A DNA stretch of 64,000 bases from Hyphomonadaceae bacterium. GTDB lineage: Bacteria > Pseudomonadota > Alphaproteobacteria > Caulobacterales > Aquidulcibacteraceae. The translations under genes were made by a program, and so were the position numbers. Positions within the stretch are counted from its first letter, which is position 1. The number at the start of each line of letters is the position of its first letter. Positions 52,054-61,511 of this stretch are shown here, piece after piece. Under the pieces are notes generated by a model. It ran no database searches, was not told the DNA's origin, and saw only the letters and a program-made list of their open reading frames with translations. The stretch spans positions 62,001-126,000 of the forward strand of contig JALHQO010000009.1 of assembly GCA_022841905.1 (NCBI GenBank). Reading direction: 5' to 3'.

Positions 52054-54231
52054 TCAACGTGAGCGATCTCTATCTCCTTCGTGATCGAGCTGTTCGTAGA
52101 TGCTGTCGCCTTTATCGGCCATGGCGCGAAGCCAGGCCGATGGCGCAAAGCGGGGGCCATAATCTTGCGCCAAGCGATCGGCTTCGCGCACGAATTGCTT
52201 GAGACCAATCGTGTCGATGTAACTGATCGTGCCGCCGGTCCAGGCCGGAAAGCCCCAACCATAAACCGCGCCAAGATCGGCGTCTTGCGGTGTTTCAAGC
52301 ACGCGTTCTTCTAGGCAACGCGCCGTCTCGATGGCTTGCGAGAAAAGGATGCGCTTCTTGAGTTCATCCTGCTCCGGCTGGTCGGCTTTCACAGGAAACG
52401 CATCGCCGAGACCCGCCCAGAGGCGCTTCTTGCCGTCCGCCGGATACTCGTAGAACCCTGCGCCCGACTTGCGGCTGGTGCGGCCGAGCTCGCGCATTTT
52501 GTACATCGCTGGCAATCCGACCGCGGGGGCGTAATCGCCTCCCTCCTCGGCGCGCGACGTTTCGACGATCTTTATCGGCAGATCGATCGTCACCTCGTCG
52601 AGCAGCGCAAGCGGGCCGACTGGGAAGCCCGCCGACTTTGCGGCGTTCTCGATCCGCGCGGGCGCGACGCCCTCGGACAACATCGCCGCGCCTTCGTTGA
52701 TCAAGATTTGAAACACCCGACTCGTGTAGAATCCGCGGCTATCATTGACGACAATCGGCGTTTTGCGGAGCTTGGCGGCAAGATCGAGCGCAGCCGCGAG
52801 CGCCGCTGGCGATGTCTTCTTGCCGACGATGATCTCCACCAATTCCATCCGTTCGACCGGCGAAAAGAAATGCATGCCGATAAACTGATCCGGGCGCTTC
52901 GAGGCGTTGGCGAGAGTGCTGATCGGCAGGGTCGACGTATTGGTGGCGAAGATCGCAGAGGCGCCGAGCGCCTTCTCCGCCTTCTGCGTCACATCGGCTT
53001 TGACTTGCGCATCTTCGAAAACAGCTTCGATGCAGAACTGGGCGCCGGCGAGTTGGATGTAATCTTCGGTCGGATGGATGCGGGCGAGAGTTGCATCGGC
53101 GGCGGCGCGATCGAGCGCGCCCTTGTCCACCTGCTTAGCGAGCGCCTTGGCGGCGTAATCTTTGCCCTTCTGCGCCGTTGCGACGTCGCGATCCAGCAGA
53201 ACGACGTCGAGTCCCGCTTGCGCGGACACAAGCGCAAGGCCTGCGCCCATCATCCCCGCGCCAAGTATGCCGATCTTGCTGAAGGTCGACGTGGGCAAAT
53301 CTTTCGGACGGCGCGCGCCTTTCACGGCGGCCTGCTTCGAGATGAATGTCGTGCGGATAATGTTGCGCGCGACCGGATCGGTGAGCAGTCGAGCGAAATA
53401 CTTGCCCTCAACCGCGAGCGCGCGGTCGATCGGCAGCTGCAGCCCTTCAAAGACGCAGGAGACGATCGCCGGCGGCGCCGGAAGATTGAATCCGAACCGC
53501 TCCACCACGCTCGCCGTGGTTGCGGAGAAAAGACCCGCCGCCTCGGGGTTGACCATGCCGCGCGATTCCGGCGTCGCGAACCCCTTCTTGTCCCAAGGCC
53601 GAACCGAATCGGGATTGGTGTTCAGCCACGCGGTGGCTGCGTCGAGAAGCTTGTCGGCGGGCACGACCTCATCGACGAGGCCGAGCTTCAGCGCATCAGC
53701 CGGCCTGTACGATTTACCGCCAAGCAACACGTCAAGCGCAGCTTTGGCGCCGATCATGCGCGGTAAACGTTGCGTGCCGCCGGACCCTGGCAACAAACCA
53801 ACGCCGACTTCCGGCAACCCAACAACTGCCTTCGGATCATCCACGACAATGCGCCGGTGACAGGCGAGCGCAAGTTCGTAGCCGCCGCCGAGCGCCAACC
53901 CGTTGAGCGCCGCCACGACGGGCTTGCCCATCGTTTCCAGCTCACGGTGCATCTTCGTCGCCTTCTGGCTGAACGCGAAAGCGTCCCTCGGCGTGAAATT
54001 GCGATAAGCGTCGACCAGCACTTTGAGATCGGCGCCAGCCATGAAGGACTTCTTGGCCGACATGATGATGAGACCGGAGACACTAGCGTCATCCTTCACG
54101 TCGGCGACGGCGGCCGACATTTCATCGAGCCATTCGGGCGAGACGACGTTCATGCTCGCGTCAACGCTGTTAAGCGTGAGGGTGGCTACGCCACTCTTCT
54201 TTTGCAGTGTGATGTGACGCATGGCGGTCAT
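52054..54231 (-). CDS. fadJ: FadJ/FadB-type enoyl-CoA hydratase / 3-hydroxyacyl-CoA dehydrogenase
   Basis: Bifunctional beta-oxidation enzyme of 725 residues. N-terminal crotonase domain with MAGADLKVLVD and ALNGLALGGGYELALACHRRI; Rossmann segment IGILGAGMMGAGLALVSAQAGLDVVLLD; dehydrogenase region ATNTSTLPISTLA, GMHFFSPVERMELVEII and the C-terminal helical domains. ATG 54231 overlaps the thiolase stop (TAATG); the track's start 48 bases upstream lies inside the thiolase. Hydrates and then oxidises acyl-CoA intermediates, passing 3-ketoacyl-CoA to the adjacent thiolase. Confidence 0.93.
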   Translation of the reverse strand: MTAMRHITLQKKSGVATLTLNSVDASMNVVSPEWLDEMSAAVADVKDDASVSGLIIMSAKKSFMAGADLKVLVDAYRNFTPRDAFAFSQKATKMHRELETMGKPVVAALNGLALGGGYELALACHRRIVVDDPKAVVGLPEVGVGLLPGSGGTQRLPRMIGAKAALDVLLGGKSYRPADALKLGLVDEVVPADKLLDAATAWLNTNPDSVRPWDKKGFATPESRGMVNPEAAGLFSATTASVVERFGFNLPAPPAIVSCVFEGLQLPIDRALAVEGKYFARLLTDPVARNIIRTTFISKQAAVKGARRPKDLPTSTFSKIGILGAGMMGAGLALVSAQAGLDVVLLDRDVATAQKGKDYAAKALAKQVDKGALDRAAADATLARIHPTEDYIQLAGAQFCIEAVFEDAQVKADVTQKAEKALGASAIFATNTSTLPISTLANASKRPDQFIGMHFFSPVERMELVEIIVGKKTSPAALAAALDLAAKLRKTPIVVNDSRGFYTSRVFQILINEGAAMLSEGVAPARIENAAKSAGFPVGPLALLDEVTIDLPIKIVETSRAEEGGDYAPAVGLPAMYKMRELGRTSRKSGAGFYEYPADGKKRLWAGLGDAFPVKADQPEQDELKKRILFSQAIETARCLEERVLETPQDADLGAVYGWGFPAWTGGTISYIDTIGLKQFVREADRLAQDYGPRFAPSAWLRAMADKGDSIYEQLDHEGDRDRSR

Positions 54232-55436
54232 TAAATCCGTTCGATGATCGTGGCGGTGCCGAGACCGTTGCCAGCGCACAGCAGCGCCATCGCAGTGCTC
54301 TTGTCGCTGCGTTCAAGTTCGTCGAGCGCGGTCCCCAGGATCATCGCGCCAGTCGCGCCCAAGGGATGGCCCAGCGCGATTGCGCCGCCATTAACGTTCA
54401 TTCTGCTGTGATCGATTTCGAGCTTGTCCATGAAGCGCATCACGACGCTCGCGAAAGCTTCGTTCAGCTCGAAAATGTCGATGTCTTCCTTCTGCATTCC
54501 GGCATTGCGGAGCGCCTTTCTGGCGACATCGACAGGCGCTGTGAGCATGATGGTGGGGTCCGAGCCGATGGAAGCCCAGGCGCGGATGCGTGCGCGCGGC
54601 TTCAGGCCGGAGGCTTTGCCGAAACGCTCGTCGCCAACCAGAAAGCCCGCCGCGCCATCGACGATGCCGCTTGAATTGCCGCCAGTGTGAACATGCACAA
54701 GCTCTTCGATTTCCGGATAGCGCTCGCGTGCAACTTTGCCATAGCCGGACGCCGCTAACGCCGGAAACGCTGCCTTGAGATTGCCGAGGCCTTCCATCGT
54801 GGTGCTAGGCCGGCGATGTTCATCGTGATCGAGGATGACTTCACCCATCGCATCTTTGACCGGCACGACCGAACGGCTGAAACGGCCCTCGTCCCATGCC
54901 TTCGCCGCACGCCGCTGGCTTTCGAGCGCATAGGCGTCAACGTCTTCGCGCGTGTAACCTTCGATCGTCGCGATCATATCCGCGCCGATGCCCTGCGGTG
55001 CGAAGTAGTTGTGAAACGCCACGCGCGGGTCAGAGGTCCAGGCGCCGCTATCATAACCCATTTGCACGCGGCTCATGGACTCAACGCCGCCGCCAATGCC
55101 AGCGGAGCTCATGCCGGCTTTGATTTGGCCCGCGACATTGTTGATGGCTTCCAGCCCGGACGCGCAGAAACGGTGAATCTGCTGCGCCGCGACGGTTTTC
55201 TCGTAGCCCGCATTGAGCACAGCCGCGCGCGCCAGAACGCCGCCCTGCTCCGCTACCGGCTGCGCACAGCCGATCACAACATCATCGAGCAGTGCCGTAT
55301 CGAGGCCGCTGCGATCTCGCAGCGCTTCAAGCACTTGGGTGACAAGTTGAACCGCCGGGATTTCGTGTAACGCCCCATCGGGGCGGCCCTTGCCTCGCGG
55401 CGTGCGGGCGTGATCGTAAATGAAAACGTCGCTCAT
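54231..55436 (-). CDS. Acetyl-CoA C-acyltransferase (thiolase)
   Basis: 401-residue thiolase cleaving 3-ketoacyl-CoA with CoA. The nucleophile is Cys91 in [12 protein letters not shown]; the second cysteine and histidines occur in [16 protein letters not shown] and [11 protein letters not shown] near the end, and GGGVESMSR is present. It sits between the acyl-CoA ligase (25-base gap) and fadJ (overlap), giving a standard ligase-thiolase-FadJ transcript. Confidence 0.93.
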   Translation of the reverse strand: MSDVFIYDHARTPRGKGRPDGALHEIPAVQLVTQVLEALRDRSGLDTALLDDVVIGCAQPVAEQGGVLARAAVLNAGYEKTVAAQQIHRFCASGLEAINNVAGQIKAGMSSAGIGGGVESMSRVQMGYDSGAWTSDPRVAFHNYFAPQGIGADMIATIEGYTREDVDAYALESQRRAAKAWDEGRFSRSVVPVKDAMGEVILDHDEHRRPSTTMEGLGNLKAAFPALAASGYGKVARERYPEIEELVHVHTGGNSSGIVDGAAGFLVGDERFGKASGLKPRARIRAWASIGSDPTIMLTAPVDVARKALRNAGMQKEDIDIFELNEAFASVVMRFMDKLEIDHSRMNVNGGAIALGHPLGATGAMILGTALDELERSDKSTAMALLCAGNGLGTATIIERI

Positions 55437-55461
55437 ATCGTCTCGCTGGAATGCTTGGTCA

Positions 55462-57084
55462 TCAGGATTGGACGCCGCTGTCGCTCTTGCCGCTCAGTTC
55501 GGCCTCAAGGCGCTCGCGCAGCCGGTATTTGACGATCTTCGTCGCCGACATCGGCCACTCGTTTACGAACCGCACGTGACGCGGAATTTTGAAGCGCGCG
55601 ATCTTGCTGGCGCAGAAGTCGATGATTTCGCGTTCGGTCGCGACCGCTCCAGCCCTCAGCTCTACGAAGGCGGCCGGCACCTCGCCATATTTCTCATCGG
55701 GAAGGCCTACGACTTGCGCGAGGCTGACGGCCGGGTGAGTCATCAGGAAGGATTCCACCTCAAGCGCGGAGACGTTCTCTCCGCCGACTTTGAGTTGATC
55801 CTTGAAGCGGCCGTGGAAACTGAGCCGCCCTTCTTCGTCCAATGAACCGGTATCACCGGTGAGAAAGAAGCCGCCTTCTGTATGCTGACGTTTCGTGAGC
55901 TCGGGCTCGTTGAAATAGCCGTCGAATAAGCCGACGCCGCGCACGGCGATTTCTCCGCGCGCGCCAATCGGCAGGTCCTGACGAGTCTGCGGATCGACAA
56001 TGCGAACCTCCCAACCCGGCAGCGGATGACCGCAGGTTTGAAATCGCGCTTCGGCGTTATCGGACGGGATACCGTAGGCGACGGTGCCGGCGGTTTCCGT
56101 CATGCCGAACGCGGCGCAGAGAGGCGCATGCGGCACGCTCGCCTGCACTTTGCGCTGCAAGTCGGTAGGCGCGAGATTGAACATCAAGCGCATTTTGCTG
56201 TGATCCAGCGTCTTGAAGCGCGGATGATCGATCACTGGCAAAGTGATGGTGGGAAAAAGCGGATAGAACACGGTGGGCGGGTGGCGCTCCAACATGTCGA
56301 TCGCTTTGTCGGCGTCGAAATGGCTCATGCCGGCGTAGATTCCGCGCGCGGCCAGCATGGTCATAACGAAGAGAATGCCGCCGATGTGGAACATGGGCAG
56401 CGGGCACCACCACACATCCTCTTCTCCAAGTGAGAAGCGATCGACGATGGACCAAGCATTGGAGAGGATCGCGCGGTTAGCGATCATGCAGCCCTTCGGG
56501 TTTGCTGTCGTGCCAGAGGTGTACATCAACAGCAGCGTTTGATCGGGCGTCGGCGGCTTCGACAGATCGCCCTGAAAGAGCGCGACATCGGACTCGGGCA
56601 GGAAGCGAGGGTAAGAAGCGTCGAGCGCAATAATTGTGCGCAATTTCGGCGCCGCTTCTAAATCCAGGCTCGCCGGATCTTTGACATTGGCGAAGCCAGG
56701 CAGCGCCTCTTCCAGCAAGGGGCCGAATTCGACCACGCCTTCGATCGCGGCGCGGGTGTAGAGCGCGGACATGCCGGAATCGACAATGAGATGCTTAAGC
56801 TCGCGCGCTTTGTATCGCACATTCATCGGCACGGTGACGGCGCCGATCAGGGCCGCCCCGAGCATGATTTCAACGTATTCGATGCAATTCGGCAGCAGCA
56901 CGCCGACACGGTCGCCGCTGCGCACGCCTGCGCCGAGCATTTGACGCGCGCGGCGCTCAGCGGCCTGGGCGAGCGTGCGGAAACTCACTTCGGTTTGGTC
57001 GAGAAGCATGGCCGGGCGGTCGCCCTGCGCCGAGGCGCTGGCCTTTAGGACGCCTGCCAAGGTCATCTCTCGTTGCTGGGCCAC
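55462..57084 (-). CDS. Acyl-CoA synthetase (AMP-forming)
   Basis: 540-residue ANL-superfamily ligase that activates a carboxylic acid with ATP and CoA. Motifs are LLLMYTSGTTANPKGCM (P-loop like), YGIPSD, GARGEIAVRG, TGDTGSLDEEGRLSFHGR and the C-terminal K in MSATKIVKYRLRE. The GTG at 57084 with AGGA about seven bases upstream is the start. First gene of the ligase-thiolase-fadJ operon; likely entry step for the pathway substrate or a side chain. Confidence 0.92.
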   Translation of the reverse strand: MAQQREMTLAGVLKASASAQGDRPAMLLDQTEVSFRTLAQAAERRARQMLGAGVRSGDRVGVLLPNCIEYVEIMLGAALIGAVTVPMNVRYKARELKHLIVDSGMSALYTRAAIEGVVEFGPLLEEALPGFANVKDPASLDLEAAPKLRTIIALDASYPRFLPESDVALFQGDLSKPPTPDQTLLLMYTSGTTANPKGCMIANRAILSNAWSIVDRFSLGEEDVWWCPLPMFHIGGILFVMTMLAARGIYAGMSHFDADKAIDMLERHPPTVFYPLFPTITLPVIDHPRFKTLDHSKMRLMFNLAPTDLQRKVQASVPHAPLCAAFGMTETAGTVAYGIPSDNAEARFQTCGHPLPGWEVRIVDPQTRQDLPIGARGEIAVRGVGLFDGYFNEPELTKRQHTEGGFFLTGDTGSLDEEGRLSFHGRFKDQLKVGGENVSALEVESFLMTHPAVSLAQVVGLPDEKYGEVPAAFVELRAGAVATEREIIDFCASKIARFKIPRHVRFVNEWPMSATKIVKYRLRERLEAELSGKSDSGVQS

Positions 57085-57179
57085 GCGCGCTTTCCTACCC
57101 CATCGTAGGCGCGTCTTTTACGCCCCTTTTCAGGACCGTGCGCGCCGACGCCACTATGTTACACTCCAGCGAACGTCAG

Positions 57180-57201
57180 TTGTCAATCGAACGGTAGATT
57201 G
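57180..57201. promoter_or_regulatory. Possible degenerate operator / inverted repeat
   Basis: The intergenic region between the divergent ligase and NTF2-like genes has CAATC-N8-GATTG (57184-57201). Its minus-strand reading CTACCGTTCGATTGA partly resembles the CTACCATACG operators. Weak match. Confidence 0.25.
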
Positions 57202-57236
57202 CTAATCTGTCGCCTGCTGGGGCGCGGGGAGCAGCC

Positions 57237-57629
57237 ATGAGTTTCAAGCCGGTTTTCGAGCGCTTCATGGCCGCTACCCGCACCGGCGATAAGGCCACGC
57301 TGGCCGAACTGGTTCATCCAGAATTTGAACTCATAGAGCCAACGGGCGTCCCCTATGAGGGCACGTTCCGGGGTTTGGATGGTTGGCGCAAGCTGGCCCG
57401 GGCGGTGATCGAAGCGTGGGACGAGTTCAAGGTCGAGCCGATCTCGTTTCCAGGCGAATCAGCGGATTCGCTGGTTGTGAATCTGCGTTTGTCCGGACGC
57501 TCACGGAAGACCGGCCGGCATTTCAGCATGTCGGTTCTGGAGTTGTGGACGTTTCGTGATGGCAAGGTGATCAGCATCGCCCCGCACTACTTCGACACCC
57601 ACCTTCTGGCGAAGATCGATACTCCATGA
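57237..57629 (+). CDS. NTF2/SnoaL-like protein
   Basis: 130-residue single-domain SnoaL-type protein (PVFERFMAATRTGDKATLAELVHPEFELIEP ... FSMSVLELWTFRDGKVISIAPHYFDTHLL). The ATG at 57237 has GGGGAG six bases upstream. Divergent from the acyl-CoA ligase. Such proteins can be isomerases or aldol-type enzymes, but no catalytic pair can be assigned with confidence here. Confidence 0.8.
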   Translation: MSFKPVFERFMAATRTGDKATLAELVHPEFELIEPTGVPYEGTFRGLDGWRKLARAVIEAWDEFKVEPISFPGESADSLVVNLRLSGRSRKTGRHFSMSVLELWTFRDGKVISIAPHYFDTHLLAKIDTP

Positions 57630-57765
57630 AACGCGGGAGGCGAGTGGCGCAACGGCGCATAAATTGCCGCCACAGTGCGCACGAAATCGAGGCAGGCAGG
57701 GCAATATCGCGCCAGCCTCGGATGCGGTTTGACGTTACGTTAGAAATGCATTGAAAACAAACGAT

Positions 57766-57775
57766 TGATGCATCA
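57766..57775. promoter_or_regulatory. Palindrome before tetR
   Basis: TGATGCATCA is a perfect ten-base palindrome 33 bases before the TetR start and could be its own operator. Short palindromes can occur by chance. Confidence 0.35.
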
Positions 57776-57807
57776 GAACAGGTGTCTAGATTTTGAAGGT
57801 TTCCGAC

Positions 57808-58521
57808 ATGGCCGTTCCCGAACGCAAGACCCGACGCGCAAAGCCGGAGCCTCAGAACATGCGCGCGGATGCGGCCGAGCGCTGGCAGCAGATCACGCGC
57901 GTCGCAACCGACCTGTTTCGCCGCAAAGGCTTCTCCAGCACATCGATGCAGGACATTAGCGATGCGGTGGGTCTGCTCAAAGGCAGCCTCTACTATTACA
58001 TCGACTCAAAAGAAGATTTGCTGTTCGAAATCCTGCGCGATCTGCACAAGGATGGCGAACGCATCATCGCTCAGGTGAATTTCGATTCCGGCGACCCGCT
58101 GACCGAATTGCGCACCTATTTGAAGCAATGCGCCGTCTTCGGCGCGCTCCACGCTGACCGCCTTGCGATCTTCCTGCGCGATTTCCATTACGTTCCGCCG
58201 GAACGTCAGGGCGAGATCATTTCCGAACGGAAGATGTATCAGCGAACTGTTGCGACGCTCGTCAAGGAAGCCAAGGAATTGGGGCTAACGCCGCCGCATC
58301 TCGACATCTCACTCGCGGCAACGCTGATCTCCGGCGCCGTCGCCGGCGTGCACGAATGGCTCCACCCGGACGGGCCGCGCCCGCTGGATCAGGCAGCTGG
58401 CGACATCGCAGAGGTTCTCACAAATTCGATTCGAATTCCGTCGGAGGCTGTGGTTAAGTCAGTCGCCAAAAAAGGCCGACCGCGCGCGAAAGTCTCGAGC
58501 AAGGCGCGGCGTCCAGCCTGA
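57808..58521 (+). CDS. TetR-family transcriptional regulator
   Basis: 237 residues from ATG 57808 with GAAGG about nine bases upstream (the track's TTG is five codons earlier). The winged-helix-like TetR DNA-binding domain is RVATDLFRRKGFSSTSMQDISDAVGLLKGSLYYYIDSKEDLLFEIL; the C-terminal part resembles TetR_C of fatty-acid or steroid-pathway repressors, with a basic Lys/Arg/Ala-rich tail (KKGRPRAKVSSKARR). It likely represses nearby acyl-CoA genes. Ligand unknown. Confidence 0.9.
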   Translation: MAVPERKTRRAKPEPQNMRADAAERWQQITRVATDLFRRKGFSSTSMQDISDAVGLLKGSLYYYIDSKEDLLFEILRDLHKDGERIIAQVNFDSGDPLTELRTYLKQCAVFGALHADRLAIFLRDFHYVPPERQGEIISERKMYQRTVATLVKEAKELGLTPPHLDISLAATLISGAVAGVHEWLHPDGPRPLDQAAGDIAEVLTNSIRIPSEAVVKSVAKKGRPRAKVSSKARRPA

Positions 58522-58802
58522 GCAATCATCGCGCGTCGCGCAGCGTTTGTCCGTGTAATCACAGTTACGATGCCTCTCGGGCGTCGCCAATAGGGGCACC
58601 GCTTGCTCTGCTGATCTTGCTGCCCCGCCTGGCAACGGCTCGTGGACTAGGATCGCGCAAGCTTAGCGCAGTGGCCTCTTAGTCACGACTATCTGCATCG
58701 CAGCGCACGCTCAGCAGTCCCTATGCTCTCGGTTGCCAAACGTTTGTTCGATTAGTAGCGTGCGGCCGTGGTTTAGCTCAAATCAGGGTCTGTGGCTCTC
58801 TA

Positions 58803-59573
58803 ATGTTCCAACACCTTTTCAATCTCGAAGGCAAAACCGCGTTAGTCACTGGCGGCGCCAACGGCATGGGCCGAATGATCGCGGAGGGCCTCACCTCAGC
58901 AGGCGCGCGCGTCCTGCTAACGTCGCGCAAAGCAGCTGATGCGGAGGGCGCCGCGAAAGCATTGAGCGGCGCGATCGGCATCGCAGCCGACCTGACCAGC
59001 GCCGATGGCTGTGCTGCGCTCGTCGAGCACGTGCGCCAGGAATGCGACACGCTGGAAATCTTGGTCAACAATGCCGGTCGCACGTGGGGCAACGCACTCG
59101 AGACCTTTCCCGACAAGGGCTGGGACTCGGTCTGGCCGATCAATGTGCAAACGCCATTCCGGCTCGTCCGCGATTTGCTTCCGCAACTGAAGGCCGCCGC
59201 ACGCGAGGGCGATCCGGCGCGCGTGATCAATATCGGCTCGATTTCCGGCAAAGCAATCGAGCCGCTGCGCGCTTATTCCTATGTCGCCAGCAAAGCGGCG
59301 ATCCACCATCTGAGCCGCGCGCTCGCGGCCGATCTCTCAATGCACAACATCACGGTCAACGCCATCGTGCCGGGGTACTTTCCCACGCATATGACCGACC
59401 ATATGCGTGACGACCCTGAAGTGATGACCGATCTGATTTCACGCGTTCCTCTAGGACGCATGGGCACGCCGCAAGATATCGCAGGGGCGTGCATCTTTCT
59501 GTCGTCACGAGCTGGCGCCTACGTCACCGGCGCGGAGCTGGTGGTCGACGGCGGCATGGCCGGTTGCCGATAA
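58803..59573 (+). CDS. Short-chain dehydrogenase/reductase
   Basis: 256-residue classical SDR: cofactor loop VTGGANGMGRMIAEG, NNAG, catalytic Ser in NIGSISG, YSYVASKAA (Tyr-x3-Lys), and end VTGAELVVDGGMAG. NAD(P)-dependent oxidation or reduction of an alcohol or ketone intermediate is expected. It is followed after 14 bases by the Old Yellow Enzyme gene, forming a three-gene redox operon with the NpdG-like gene. The 281 bases upstream hold no other gene. Confidence 0.92.
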   Translation: MFQHLFNLEGKTALVTGGANGMGRMIAEGLTSAGARVLLTSRKAADAEGAAKALSGAIGIAADLTSADGCAALVEHVRQECDTLEILVNNAGRTWGNALETFPDKGWDSVWPINVQTPFRLVRDLLPQLKAAAREGDPARVINIGSISGKAIEPLRAYSYVASKAAIHHLSRALAADLSMHNITVNAIVPGYFPTHMTDHMRDDPEVMTDLISRVPLGRMGTPQDIAGACIFLSSRAGAYVTGAELVVDGGMAGCR

Positions 59574-59587
59574 CTGGGACGCCTTCA

Positions 59588-60757
59588 ATGACACAATCGA
59601 CGACGCAACGGGCGGACACTCAGGCCCATCGGAACAGCGCCACGGCCAACGATGTGCTCGCGCCCCTGTTTGAGCCCTTCGAAGGCGGCGGGCTGACGCT
59701 CAAGAACCGCATCGCCATGTCGCCCATGACGCGCTGGAAATCGCCCGACCAATTTCCGGGCCCCGATGTCGCGGCATACTATCGGCGGCGTGCGGAGAAC
59801 GAGGTCGGCCTCATTATTACCGAGGGCACCACGGTCGATCACCCGGTCTCGTCTTATTCTGAGCGCGTCCCCGCTTTTCACGGACGCGCGCTGGAAGCCT
59901 GGCGCCGCATTGCGGACGAAGTGCACGAAGCAGGCGGGAAGATCGTGCCGCAGCTTTGGCACGTCGGCATCATGCGCGATCCGCGCACCGACGATTATCC
60001 CAATCGCGATCTGCCGAGCGTCAGCCCTTCAGGTATCTTCAAGCCGGGCGGCAAGAGCGTGTTCAATCCGGCCAGCAAGAGCGAGATCGAAGCGATCAAG
60101 GATAGCTTCGCGCGCGCGGCAGTCGCGGCGCGAGAGATCGGTTTCGATGGCTGTGAAATCCACGGCGCGCACGGCTACATCCTCGATCAGTTCTTGTGGG
60201 GGCCGCTCAATCGCCGCAATGACGAATACGGCGGCGATGATACAGAGCGCACACGTTTCGCCGTGGAGCTGATTGAGCGCGTCCGCACCGAGGTCGGACC
60301 TGACTTTCCGATCATCCTGCGCATCTCGCAATGGAAGCAGCAAGATTACAAAGCCAAGCTTGCTGACACGCCGGAGAAGCTGAAAGCGATCTTTCGACCG
60401 ATCGCCGACGCCGGCGTTGACATCTTCCATGTCTCGCAACGCAAATTGTGGGAGCCGGAGTTTCCCGGCTCTGACCTGAACGGTGCTGGCTGGATCAAGA
60501 AGCTCACCGGCCGCCCGACCATTACTGTTGGCAGTGTCGGGCTTTCCGGACCGATGTCTGTAACCGAAATTGGCGAAGCCGCCGGCGTTTCGGTCGACCT
60601 GGCGCCGATCGCCAAACGCCTTGCCGCAGGCGAATTCGACATCGTCGCCGTCGGCCGCGCCCTGCTCGCGGACCCAATGTGGGTGCGCAAGGTCAAAGAC
60701 GGCCGCTTCAACGAACTCATTCCGTTCAGCAAAGACGTGCTCGACACACTATACTAA
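59588..60757 (+). CDS. NADH:flavin oxidoreductase (Old Yellow Enzyme family)
   Basis: 389-residue FMN TIM barrel from ATG 59588 (the track's frame starts too early). Family signatures are LKNRIAMSPMTR, PQLWHVG, GCEIHGAHGYILDQFLWGPLNRRNDEYGG and TVGSVGLSG; the active-site His-x2-His is seen in EIHGAHGY. It should reduce an alpha,beta-unsaturated carbonyl with NAD(P)H. Between an SDR and an NpdG-like reductase, so it probably handles an enone intermediate. Confidence 0.92.
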   Translation: MTQSTTQRADTQAHRNSATANDVLAPLFEPFEGGGLTLKNRIAMSPMTRWKSPDQFPGPDVAAYYRRRAENEVGLIITEGTTVDHPVSSYSERVPAFHGRALEAWRRIADEVHEAGGKIVPQLWHVGIMRDPRTDDYPNRDLPSVSPSGIFKPGGKSVFNPASKSEIEAIKDSFARAAVAAREIGFDGCEIHGAHGYILDQFLWGPLNRRNDEYGGDDTERTRFAVELIERVRTEVGPDFPIILRISQWKQQDYKAKLADTPEKLKAIFRPIADAGVDIFHVSQRKLWEPEFPGSDLNGAGWIKKLTGRPTITVGSVGLSGPMSVTEIGEAAGVSVDLAPIAKRLAAGEFDIVAVGRALLADPMWVRKVKDGRFNELIPFSKDVLDTLY

Positions 60758-60770
60758 CGGAAAAAGCGAA

Positions 60771-61511
60771 ATGCGCGTTGGCATCATGGGCGCGGGCAAT
60801 ATCGGCGCAACACTTGCGCAACAGCTGGTCGCGGCTGGCTGCGAAGTGGTGATTGCGAACTCGCGCGGGCCAGAGACGCTGGGCGATGTCGCGAGATCAA
60901 CGGGCGCGCACGCCGTCTCGATCGAGGACGTCGGCGCCGGCGTTGATGCGCTCGTTCTTTCGATCCCGCAGCGCGCGACGCCTTCTCTACCGCCCGAGGT
61001 GTTCGCCCGGGCGCCGGTCATAATTGACGCCAACAACTATTATCCCTTCCGCGACGGCCGAATTCCAGCACTCGACAACGGCCTCGCCGACAGCGTCTGG
61101 GTTGCCCAGCACGTGCGGCGACCCGTGGTGAAAGCACTCAACAGCATCCAGTCGAATAGCTTGGCGCACTATGGCCGGCCGGCTGGCGCCGTGGACCGGA
61201 TCGCATTGCCGCTTTCTGGCGACGATGAACGCGCGCTGCAAACCGCAGCCGCGCTTATCGAAGCTGCGGGCTTTGACGTTGTGGTGGTCGGAGACCTGGA
61301 CTCCTCGTGGCGTCAGCAGCCAGGCTCACCAGTTTACTGCACCGATCTCAGCGCCGACGAGTTGCGCCGCCTACTTCCGTTAGCGGAACGCGAAAGATTG
61401 CCTGACCTGCGCGACGCAGCGATCCGGGCATTTATGACGATGTCGCCAGCGCCGACGCCTGAACAACGGCGCGAAATATTTCGCCGCCTCTACCTACCGC
61501 GTGCGGCTTAG
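60771..61511 (+). CDS. NpdG-like NAD(P)-binding oxidoreductase (F420 reductase paralogue)
   Basis: 246 residues. The N-terminus MRVGIMGAGNIGATLAQQLVAAGCEVVIANSRGPETL and VIIDANNYYPFRDGRI follow the NADPH:F420 oxidoreductase pattern, but it is only loosely like NpdG at 40295. It could bind F420 or act as a plain NAD(P) dehydrogenase. ATG 60771 lies 13 bases after the Old Yellow Enzyme stop. Its stop overlaps the convergent acyl-CoA dehydrogenase stop by 4 bases. Confidence 0.8.
   Translation: MRVGIMGAGNIGATLAQQLVAAGCEVVIANSRGPETLGDVARSTGAHAVSIEDVGAGVDALVLSIPQRATPSLPPEVFARAPVIIDANNYYPFRDGRIPALDNGLADSVWVAQHVRRPVVKALNSIQSNSLAHYGRPAGAVDRIALPLSGDDERALQTAAALIEAAGFDVVVVGDLDSSWRQQPGSPVYCTDLSADELRRLLPLAERERLPDLRDAAIRAFMTMSPAPTPEQRREIFRRLYLPRAA

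Noticed and set aside
52336-53766. 476-codon plus-strand ORF
   Set aside because: Antisense to fadJ; Arg-rich shadow without recognisable domains.
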